A stretch of DNA of 8,312 nucleotides. Origin: Odoribacteraceae bacterium (GTDB lineage Bacteria; Bacteroidota; Bacteroidia; Bacteroidales; Marinifilaceae). A program made the translations under genes and the position numbers. The notes under the pieces are model-generated. The model was given only the letters and a program-made list of their open reading frames with translations, searched no databases and was not told the origin of the DNA. The DNA lies in NCBI GenBank assembly GCA_031279175.1, contig JAITJA010000098.1:1-8312 (forward strand), written 5' to 3'. Of the stretch, positions 1 through 5,702 are shown piece by piece (position 1 is the stretch's first letter; every line of letters starts with the position of its first letter).

Positions 1-56
1 CCCCCCTCTCGCTACATAAAACAGAGAGGTTTACAAAGAGAAGTAAGTCTTTCTGT

Positions 57-89
57 TTTTTTATTCGCGCACGGTTTGTGCATAAAAAA
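57..89. repeat. Imperfect inverted repeat with T-run and A-run arms
   Basis: The arms TTTTTTAT (57-64) and ATAAAAAA (82-89) pair, and inside them GCAC (69-72) pairs with GTGC (78-81) around a GGTTT loop. Four unpaired bases (65-68) interrupt the 5' side. The T-run precedes the stem and the A-run follows it on both strands, so this is not laid out like an intrinsic terminator in either direction. Function unknown. Confidence 0.35.
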
Positions 90-276
90 CGTGATTTGTA
101 ATTCCTGTTTGATAGGCAGTTCGATAAGACTGTTTGTTCACAACTTGTTTAGGCGTGAATTCGACTCGAGGAGGAGTTGAAAAGAACGAATGTGTTTTTT
201 TACATGGTGGAAATACAGGATGGATTACAGGCTAAATAATTGCAAGTGAGGAGGGGTTTTAAAGATAAATGTGGAT

Positions 277-376
277 AAATACCATGAAAAGGGAAATACC
301 AAGAAACCTAAATACCATGACAAGAAAGATACTGCAAAAAGGGAAATGCCATGAAAAGATAAATGCTATGAAAGGA
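277..376. repeat. Degenerate purine-rich tandem repeat
   Basis: A loose unit of about 17 nt, AAATACCATGAAAAGGG, starts at 277 and recurs in altered form at 294, 310, 344 and 361 (AAATACCAAG, AAATACCATG, AAATGCCATG, AAATGCTATG). The unit starting at 310 is about twice the normal length. The copies are diverged and unequal in length, so this is an old, decaying array rather than a fresh expansion. The hydrophobic reverse-strand open frame over it is a by-product of the A-rich repeat. No function can be assigned. Confidence 0.5.
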
Positions 377-1114
377 AAGACTATGGTGGTTGAGATGTGA
401 TTCTTGAGGAGAGAGACCGTTGCTCGCGAAAAATAGGCGAGGATAAATGAAAGAGCTTGTTCTGTAATTGTTACTATTGACTGTTTTTCACGGGAGAACA
501 AGCAAGTGCAGGACTATTTATCGCGATCTGATTTAATGTTATTTCGTGTTTTTGCGTCATTAATGAAACATTCAAATTGTTGTTTCCGTTACACGAATGT
601 ATATAGGTGATACGGATTTTTTTAGCTGTTTAATTTCGATCATCAAGGGGGAGGGGATAGTTTCGATGAAGAATCCAAGCTGATCTTCTAATGATGTTCT
701 TAAAAGATTGGGATACATGGTCAGGGCTGCGTAGATTATTACGCACACACCATACACAGATACACGCACACATATACATACAACATCTTTTCGTGAGTCC
801 TGCCTGTACTTTATATCTTGAGTCCGGATACAGGAGATCTCTCCCCCGTTTTTAATCCTTCATTTAAAGATTTTTCCTCCCAGGAACATGTTGTCATTTA
901 TTGTCTCGGCTTCAAACGTCGGGATTTTGAAGTACAACTCCAAGATTTTGAAATAATGAAGATTGGGGTATAGAGTAAGAGAAAGGGCTGTAAAGTGAAT
1001 AGTGTTAAGCCCGGGGAGAGACAGGGGAAACTTATAGGTGTTTGCGGGGGGGGTAGAACAAACCGTGTCAAGTCAGGCGAGAGAAGGCTCATTTTGCTAA
1101 TATCTTTTTATAAA

Positions 1115-1316
1115 ATGGACACGGGATTTGATGTTGAAACCATCAAGAACCAGGCGCTCGAACAGTCACGTTCCGGCAAGTCCTTGTTAGGCAAGGGCGA
1201 CGTGTTCGCCCCATTTAGAGAGTATCTTGAATGCCGCGCTTGAAGGAGAGATAGAATCGCGTCTCGGCCGAAACGATCAACGCGATCACCGAGCGTTGTT
1301 GGCGGCCAACCTTGCA
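1115..1316 (+). pseudogene. IS256-family transposase, N-terminal remnant with a frameshift
   Basis: The frame opening at ATG 1115 reads MDTGFDVETIKNQALEQ, then SGKSLLGKGDVFAP, which resembles the start of IS256-type (Mutator-like) transposases: an acidic start, an R/K-SGKPL-GK motif, then FAPLL. After FAP the reading must jump frame near 1213-1215 (two bases lost or one gained). The shifted frame then continues LESILNAALEGEIESRL (1215-1265), matching the family's LNAALEGEM-x-x-HL helix. It ends at TAG 1317-1319. The DDE catalytic core is absent: downstream of about 1320 I find only doubtful traces, for example VKRQSGARITTIKRD in yet another frame from about 1340. No terminal inverted repeats or target duplication could be fixed. 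The element is dead. The family call is from memory of conserved motifs, not from a search. Confidence 0.6.
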
Positions 1317-1319
1317 TAG

Positions 1320-1517
1320 TTGGCGGTCGACAACGCGTCGTTAAGCGGCAGTCAGGGGCACGGATCACGACGATAAAACGCGATTACTTGAAGCGATGAT
1401 GTTGGCGCGATTGCCCCGGGAAATCGGGTGAAACGACAAATGATACCCGTCGGTGATCCCGTGAAGAGGAGTCGACGAGAAGATTTTAGCGTGTCGCGTG
1501 TTTTTTTTAGAAAATAT
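1320..1517. other. Non-coding stretch, possible decayed IS tail
   Basis: No gene is visible. All frames are broken by stops. It may hold further eroded transposase sequence just after the IS256 remnant, but I cannot align any part with confidence. A run of eight T (1501-1508) lies just upstream of the candidate ilv promoter. Confidence 0.4.
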
Positions 1518-1548
1518 TTTGTTCGCGTGAGATCTCCCTCTATATTCG
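1518..1548 (+). promoter_or_regulatory. Candidate Bacteroidota-type promoter of the ilv operon
   Basis: TTTG (1518-1521) is followed after 19 nt by TATATTCG (1541-1548). The Bacteroides consensus is -33 TTTG and -7 TAnnTTTG with about this spacing, so the match is complete at -33 and misses one fixed base at -7. A transcript would begin around 1552-1558. That gives an untranslated leader of about 170 nt before the leader peptide and about 320 nt before ilvD. The position suits an attenuator-bearing leader. The motif is short and the call is by eye. Confidence 0.4.
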
Positions 1549-1673
1549 CGGCTGTTTAAATAACAATAAGAGATGACTTGTTTTTATCTACACGTGCTTC
1601 TATTCGTGATCGGTGGTGTGATTACCACGGGAGCGGGAAAGGCATGCAGGTAAAACAGGATACGAATCCAAAT

Positions 1674-1705
1674 GAAGCCTTTCTCGCGATGCCGGGGAAG
1701 GCTTC
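1674..1705 (+). promoter_or_regulatory. 12-bp RNA hairpin upstream of the leader peptide
   Basis: Bases 1674-1685 pair with 1694-1705 (GAAGCCTTTCTC with GGGGAAGGCTTC, ten Watson-Crick and two G-U pairs) around an 8-nt loop. TTGGTTTATAATAAC follows, which is only weakly U-rich. Its 5' arm repeats the core CCTTTCTC found again in the attenuator (1831-1838). It can therefore also pair with 1798-1805, and its 3' arm can pair with 1831-1838. It may be a first stop or pause site, a 5' stabilising stem, or a competitor in the attenuator fold. The role is inferred. Confidence 0.5.
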
Positions 1706-1727
1706 TTGGTTTATAATAACAGGAACG

Positions 1728-1793
1728 ATGAAATTAGAGAACTTTAAACAAGCTATTCTACTAGTGATTCTACTCGTGTCGGCGCGCGCGTGA
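1728..1793 (+). CDS. ilv operon leader peptide (21 aa, attenuation control peptide)
   Basis: The frame starts at ATG 1728 and reads MKLENFKQA, then ILLVILLV, then SARA and TGA (1791-1793). Eight consecutive codons (1755-1778) specify Ile, Leu or Val, the three end products of the operon. Three of the four Leu codons in that run are CTA, which is uncommon in the downstream genes; rare Leu codons sharpen stalling in known leu leaders. The stop lies two bases before the antiterminator arm at 1796. A ribosome finishing the peptide would cover that arm, while one stalled at the Ile/Leu/Val run would leave it free. This is the geometry of ilvL/ivbL-type leaders. In-frame upstream ATGs at 1644 and 1689, and a TTG at 1578, could give longer products. 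A small hydrophobic peptide with another role is the main alternative. Confidence 0.75.
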   Translation: MKLENFKQAILLVILLVSARA

Positions 1794-1799
1794 CAGGGG
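1773..1799 (+). promoter_or_regulatory. Possible 1:2 protector helix of the attenuator
   Basis: Bases 1773-1780 (CTCGTGTC) can pair with 1792-1799 (GACAGGGG) with one G-G mismatch and one G-U pair, around an 11-nt GC-rich loop. The helix overlaps the last control codons and the 5' half of the antiterminator arm. It is placed as a classical segment 1:2 helix would be. It is weaker than the antiterminator and terminator helices and is the least certain part of the model. Confidence 0.35.
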
Positions 1800-1840
1800 G
1801 AAAGGTTGCTTTGGGATAGCAGTAACAGGGCCTTTCTCCC
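1796..1840 (+). promoter_or_regulatory. Antiterminator helix (segments 2:3) of the ilv attenuator
   Basis: GGGGGAAAGG (1796-1805) pairs without a break with CCTTTCTCCC (1831-1840): nine Watson-Crick pairs and one G-U pair, extendable by two G-U pairs at 1806-1807/1829-1830. The enclosed 25 nt can form a small hairpin, TGCT (1807-1810) with AGCA (1818-1821). The 3' arm is also the 5' arm of the terminator-like hairpin, so the two folds exclude each other. Expected behaviour: it forms when the ribosome stalls at the Ile/Leu/Val codons, allowing transcription into ilvD. Confidence 0.65.
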
Positions 1841-1857
1841 GCGAGGAGAGAGGCTCT
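1827..1857 (+). terminator. Attenuator terminator hairpin (segments 3:4) before ilvD
   Basis: GCCTTTCTCC (1830-1839) pairs with GGAGAGAGGC (1845-1854) around a 5-nt CGCGA loop with a single G-U pair. The stem can be extended outward by three pairs, to 1827 and 1857. It is followed by only a modest U-rich stretch (TCTTGT, 1855-1860), so termination strength is uncertain. It lies between the leader peptide stop and the ilvD start at 1878, and shares its 5' arm with the antiterminator. Repression of translation initiation is a less likely reading, because the ilvD start region stays outside the stem. Confidence 0.6.
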
Positions 1858-1877
1858 TGTAATATTAACTAACAGGT

Positions 1878-3698
1878 ATGATACACGAATTGAGAAGCGC
1901 GGCGACTACTGCCGGGCGACGAATGGCCGGGGCAAGGGCGCTCTGGCGAGCAAACGGGATGAAGGACGAGCACGCGGGACGACCGGTCGTGGGGATAGCG
2001 AACTCGTTCACGCAGCTCGTGCCGGGACACGTTCACCTGCACGAGGCAGGGCAACGGGTCAAGCAAGCTGTCGAGCGGCTGGGGTGCTTTGCCGCGGAGT
2101 TTAACACGATCGCGATCGACGACGGGATAGCGATGGGGCACGAGGGGATGTTATACTCGCTGCCCTCGCGGGAATTGATCGCCGATAGCGTGGAGTACAT
2201 GGCGAACGCGCACCGGGTGGACGCGCTCGTTTGTATCAGTAATTGTGACAAGGTGACGCCGGGCATGTTGATGGCCGCGGCGCGATTGAATATCCCGGCG
2301 GTATTCGTGTCTGGCGGGCCGATGGAGGCCGGGAGGTTTCGCGGGGAGAGCGTCGACCTGATCGACGTGATGGTGAAGGGGGCCGACGAGGGGTTCGACG
2401 ATGAATCGCTTGCCGGGCTGGAACGGGCGGCGTGCCCTGGCTGCGGCTCCTGCTCGGGCATGTTCACGGCCAACTCGATGAATTGCCTGAACGAGGCGCT
2501 CGGCATGGCGCTCCCGGGTAACGGCACGCTGGTGGCCACGCACGCCGGGAGGCTCGCGTTGCTGGACGAGGCGGCGCGGGTTATCGTGCGCGCGGCGCTG
2601 GCCTATCACGAGGATGGCGACGAGCGGGTGCTGCCGCGGGCGGTGATTACGCGCGCGGCGCTGGAAAACGCGATGGCACTGGACATCGCGATGGGTGGCT
2701 CGACGAATACCGTGCTCCACCTGCTCGCCGTGGCGCGGGAGGCGGGCGTTGATTTCTCGATGGGGGACATTGACCGGATCTCCCGCCGCGTGCCGGTGTT
2801 GTGCAAGGTGTCGCCTAACTCCCGCTATCACGTCGAGGATGTTCATCGCGCCGGTGGCGTCATGGCGATCCTGGGCGAGCTGGAACGGGCCGGGCTCGTC
2901 GACGCGAGCGCGCGGCGGGCGGACGGGATGACGCTGGGCGAGTGCCTGGCGCGACACGATATTTCCCGGGCGACGAGCGACGAGGCGGCGCGTCTTCTTT
3001 ATCTCTCCGCTCCCGCCGGGGAGGCTGGGGGGACACTCGGCGGGCAGTCCTGTCGTTACCCGTCGGCGGACGCGGACAGGGAGAAGGGATGTATCCGTTC
3101 GGTGGCTCACGCGTATTCCCGCGATGGCGGGCTGGCCGTTCTTTCCGGCAACCTGGCGATAGATGGATGCGTGGTGAAGACCGCCGGGGTGAGCGAGGGG
3201 CAATTGCATTTTCGCGGGGCGGCGCGGGTGTACGAGTCGCAGGAGGAGGCCGTACGCGGTATCCTGGAGGGAGAAGCGCGTGCCGGGGAGGTGATTATCA
3301 TCCGGTACGAGGGACCGCGGGGCGGCCCGGGTATGCAGGAGATGCTCTACCCGACCTCTTACTTGAAGTCGCGGGGGCTTGATCGCTGTTGCGCCCTGGT
3401 GACGGACGGTCGTTTTTCCGGTGGCACGTCCGGGCTTTCCATCGGTCACGTTTCCCCGGAGGCTGCTGCCGGCGGGGTTATCGCGCTCGTTCGCGACGGG
3501 GATATCGTGGAGATTGATATCCCGGGGCGCTCGATTCGCCTGGAGGTTGATGACGCGGAACTGGCGCGCAGGAGGGCGGGTGTTACCCGTTTTCTCCCGG
3601 TTGGCCGTCGTCGCGTCGTGCCGGCGTCGCTCCGGGCGTACGCGCGATTTGTCAGTTCGGCCGACAAGGGGGCCGCGAGAATACTTACCGACGAGTAA
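1878..3698 (+). CDS. ilvD: Dihydroxy-acid dehydratase
   Basis: IlvD catalyses the Fe-S and Mg2+ dependent dehydration of 2,3-dihydroxy-3-methylbutanoate or -pentanoate to the keto acids of valine/leucine and isoleucine, in the cytoplasm. At 606 aa it matches the full-length IlvD/Edd family. Visible motifs in order: RRMAGARALW (14-23), NSFTQLVPGHVHL (42-54), the metal site DDGIAMGHEGM (81-91), SNCDK (121-125, cluster Cys123 and the lysine that is carbamylated in relatives), CPGCGSCSG (186-194, cluster Cys), AMGGSTNT (271-278) and DGRFSGGTSGL (510-520, catalytic serine loop). The third cysteine of [2Fe-2S]-type enzymes (TPC) is Gly50 here, as in E. coli IlvD, so an oxygen-labile [4Fe-4S] cluster is inferred. 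ATG 1878 gives the usual family start; no strong Shine-Dalgarno is present, as is common in Bacteroidota. First structural gene after the attenuator; ilvB starts 6 nt after its stop. Confidence 0.97.
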   Translation: MIHELRSAATTAGRRMAGARALWRANGMKDEHAGRPVVGIANSFTQLVPGHVHLHEAGQRVKQAVERLGCFAAEFNTIAIDDGIAMGHEGMLYSLPSRELIADSVEYMANAHRVDALVCISNCDKVTPGMLMAAARLNIPAVFVSGGPMEAGRFRGESVDLIDVMVKGADEGFDDESLAGLERAACPGCGSCSGMFTANSMNCLNEALGMALPGNGTLVATHAGRLALLDEAARVIVRAALAYHEDGDERVLPRAVITRAALENAMALDIAMGGSTNTVLHLLAVAREAGVDFSMGDIDRISRRVPVLCKVSPNSRYHVEDVHRAGGVMAILGELERAGLVDASARRADGMTLGECLARHDISRATSDEAARLLYLSAPAGEAGGTLGGQSCRYPSADADREKGCIRSVAHAYSRDGGLAVLSGNLAIDGCVVKTAGVSEGQLHFRGAARVYESQEEAVRGILEGEARAGEVIIIRYEGPRGGPGMQEMLYPTSYLKSRGLDRCCALVTDGRFSGGTSGLSIGHVSPEAAAGGVIALVRDGDIVEIDIPGRSIRLEVDDAELARRRAGVTRFLPVGRRRVVPASLRAYARFVSSADKGAARILTDE

Positions 3699-3704
3699 CA
3701 CGCG

Positions 3705-5423
3705 ATGGATATGAACAGGATAATGAACGAGGAGATGCCGGAGTATAGCGGCTCGCGGGCCGTGATCGAGAGCCTGCTACAGGAGGGCGTCGAGGTGATT
3801 TTCGGGTATCCCGGCGGGGCCATCATTCCCGTGTATGATATACTTTACGATTATCGCGACCGGATACATCACGTGCTCACGCGGCACGAGCAGGGCGCCG
3901 TGCACGCGGCCCAGGGGTATGCCCGCGTTTCCTCGCGGGTGGGCGTGTGCATGGTGACTTCCGGCCCGGGCGCGACGAACACGATCACGGGGCTTGCCGA
4001 CGCGATGGCCGACTCGACGCCTCTGGTGTTGATCACCGGCCAGGTGGGGTCGACACAACTGGGGACGAATGCTTTCCAGGAGGTGGATATTATCGCGATC
4101 ACGCAACCGGTGACGAAGTGGAATTTCCAGGTGCGGAAGGCTTCCGAGATTCCGGGGGCTCTCGCCCGCGCGTTTTACCTTGCCCGCAGCGGTCGGCCGG
4201 GACCGGTGGTGATCGATATCACGCGGGACGCGCAGGTGGGGATGACGCCCTTTCGCTACGAGCCGGCGCGCGAGGTGCGGGGCTACGTTCCTTATCCCGT
4301 CCCCGACCCCCGGCAGGTGGAGCGTGCCGTTGCCCTGATCCGGGAGGCGCGTCGACCGATGATTCTCTTCGGTCAAGGCGTGACGCTCGGCGGCGCGGAG
4401 GAGGAGTTCCGGGCGTTTGTCGAGAAGAGCGACATGCCCGCGGCGTCAACGCTTCTGGGGCTTTCCACGCTTCCCGTCACGCACCCGCGGTACGTGGGGC
4501 TGCTGGGGATGCACGGGAATTATGCCCCGAATATCAAGAACAGGGAGTGCGACCTGCTGGTGGCCGTCGGGATGCGGTTCGACGACCGGGTGACCGGTAA
4601 TCCCCTCAAGTTCGGTGAGAATGCCCGGATTATTCACCTGGAGATCGACCCGGCGGAGATTAACAAGATTATCCGCGTCGACGTTCCCGTGCTCGGTAAC
4701 GCGAAGGAGACGCTCCCGCTGCTGACCGCCGGTATCGAGCAGGGAGACCACGAGGATTGGACCAGCGAGTTTCGCGCCCGCGCCGCGGTGGAGGAGCAGG
4801 AGACGATCCAGCCGGCCATCCACCCGGGGGACGCGGCATTGCACATGGGCGAGGTGGTGCGCGCCGTGAGCGAGGCATACGACGACGACGCCGTGCTAGT
4901 CACCGACGTCGGTCAGCAGCAGGTGTTCGCCTGCCGGTACTTCGGGTACAAGCGGCCGCGTAGCGTCGTCACCTCCGGCGGGCTGGGTACGATGGGCTTT
5001 GGCCTCCCCGCCGCTATCGGCGCTTGCCTCGGAGCACCACACCGGGAGATTTGTCTCTTCGCCGGTGACGGCGGCTTGCAGATGACGATACAGGAGCTGG
5101 GGACGGTGGCGCAATTGAATCTCCCTGTCAAGATTTTGCTGATGAATAACGGCTACCTGGGGATGGTGCGACAGTGGCAGGAGCTTTTTTTCCACAAGCG
5201 CTATTCTTTTACCGCTATCACGAACCCGGAGTTCGAGTATATCGCCCGCGCCCACGGCGTGGCCTACCGGCAGGTGACGCGCCGGGAGGATCTCCGCGAC
5301 GCTGTCCGGGAGATGAAAGCGCACCCCGGTCCGTTCCTGTTAGAGGTAAAGGTGATGCAAGAGGAGAATGTTTTCCCGATGATCCCCGCCGGGGCCGCCG
5401 TGTCAGATATATTAGTGAAATAA
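3705..5423 (+). CDS. ilvB: Acetohydroxyacid (acetolactate) synthase, large catalytic subunit
   Basis: This ThDP-dependent enzyme joins two pyruvates to 2-acetolactate, or pyruvate and 2-oxobutanoate to 2-aceto-2-hydroxybutanoate, the first common step for the branched-chain amino acids. At 572 aa it has the full three-domain layout. The N-terminal ThDP domain has FGYPGGAIIPVYD (33-45) and the catalytic glutamate Glu62 in RHEQGA. The central FAD-type domain spans about 200-345 (GMRFDDRVTGNP, 289-300). The C-terminal ThDP domain has GDGGLQM (454-460), and the Mg/ThDP motif closes at MNN (480-482). MVRQWQELFF (487-496) holds the tryptophan at the herbicide-sensitive site of the family. ATG 3705 lies 6 nt after the ilvD stop, which suggests translational coupling; ATGs at 3711 and 3723 are possible starts. 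The next gene encodes its regulatory partner. Confidence 0.97.
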   Translation: MDMNRIMNEEMPEYSGSRAVIESLLQEGVEVIFGYPGGAIIPVYDILYDYRDRIHHVLTRHEQGAVHAAQGYARVSSRVGVCMVTSGPGATNTITGLADAMADSTPLVLITGQVGSTQLGTNAFQEVDIIAITQPVTKWNFQVRKASEIPGALARAFYLARSGRPGPVVIDITRDAQVGMTPFRYEPAREVRGYVPYPVPDPRQVERAVALIREARRPMILFGQGVTLGGAEEEFRAFVEKSDMPAASTLLGLSTLPVTHPRYVGLLGMHGNYAPNIKNRECDLLVAVGMRFDDRVTGNPLKFGENARIIHLEIDPAEINKIIRVDVPVLGNAKETLPLLTAGIEQGDHEDWTSEFRARAAVEEQETIQPAIHPGDAALHMGEVVRAVSEAYDDDAVLVTDVGQQQVFACRYFGYKRPRSVVTSGGLGTMGFGLPAAIGACLGAPHREICLFAGDGGLQMTIQELGTVAQLNLPVKILLMNNGYLGMVRQWQELFFHKRYSFTAITNPEFEYIARAHGVAYRQVTRREDLRDAVREMKAHPGPFLLEVKVMQEENVFPMIPAGAAVSDILVK

Positions 5424-5435
5424 AAATAACCGCGT

Positions 5436-5678
5436 ATGAATAGGAAATATCAAATGACTGTCCGGACGGAGAGCGATCTCCGTTCCCTGAACCAGATCGT
5501 GGCCGTGCTCGCGTGCCGGAACATGATCATTGATCGCTTGACGCTCGCCCGCGCGCCAGGCGGCGAGTGTATGTACACGATCGGCATGGAGGCCGAGGAG
5601 CAATGTATTGACGCGCTGGTAGGGCAAATCAAGAAGAAGATCGGCGTGCTGAAGGTATCCACGCGAGTGGACAAATGA
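5436..5678 (+). CDS. ilvN: Acetohydroxyacid synthase small (regulatory) subunit, short single-ACT form
   Basis: This is the partner of IlvB; small subunits bind the catalytic subunit, raise its activity and often confer valine feedback inhibition. At 80 aa it is one ACT domain only: beta strand MTVRT (7-11), helix with LNQIVAVLACR (18-28), strand IIDRLTLAR (31-39), strand CMYTIGMEA (45-53), helix 55-69 and final strand VLKVSTRV (71-78). Typical IlvN/IlvH proteins of about 160-190 aa carry a second C-terminal domain, which is missing here; the gene ends cleanly at TGA. The N-x-x-G ligand loop is replaced by ESDLRSLNQ (12-20), with Arg16 or a neighbour where the valine-binding Gly normally sits. 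In both respects it resembles E. coli IlvM, the subunit of the valine-resistant isozyme II. Reduced valine sensitivity is inferred. It starts 12 nt after ilvB; ATG 5454 is an alternative start. Confidence 0.85.
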   Translation: MNRKYQMTVRTESDLRSLNQIVAVLACRNMIIDRLTLARAPGGECMYTIGMEAEEQCIDALVGQIKKKIGVLKVSTRVDK

Positions 5679-5702
5679 AATAAACCAATTAAACTTGATA
5701 TT

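Larger units (their letters stand above)
1..1114. other. AT-rich region with no supportable gene
   Basis: I see no gene here. Open frames on either strand are short, of low complexity and unlike any family I know. Small structures are visible. A 6-bp stem (5-10 with 24-29) is followed by three T and could be the weak end of an upstream transcript. There is an imperfect inverted repeat at 57-89, a purine-rich degenerate repeat at 277-376, a 6-bp hairpin at 728-745 followed by a CA-rich stretch (745-781), a 5-bp hairpin at 985-1012 and a run of eight G at 1046-1053. The composition contrasts sharply with the GC-rich ilv genes. The region looks like long intergenic or decayed DNA. Confidence 0.6.

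Noticed and set aside
5..32. Intrinsic terminator of an upstream gene
   Set aside because: The stem has only six pairs, the loop is 13 nt, and just three T follow; too weak to call without the upstream sequence.
259..501. 80-codon minus-strand frame with hydrophobic sequence
   Set aside because: It is the complement of an A-rich degenerate repeat, has low complexity and matches no family.
572..769. 65-codon minus-strand frame
   Set aside because: No recognisable motif, no convincing start context, and it begins in a CA-rich low-complexity tract.
1712..1717. TATAAT as a sigma-70 -10 box
   Set aside because: No fitting -35 is visible, a start there would nearly remove the leader peptide's 5' region, and Bacteroidota promoters do not use this consensus.
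1550..1877. T-box riboswitch controlling ilv genes
   Set aside because: I see no T-box consensus or specifier-loop architecture; a translated leader with eight Ile/Leu/Val codons explains the region better.
2151..3701. 516-codon open frame on the minus strand across ilvD
   Set aside because: It is antisense to a clear ilvD, its translation is rich in Arg, Pro and His with no family motif, and long antisense frames are expected opposite GC-rich genes.
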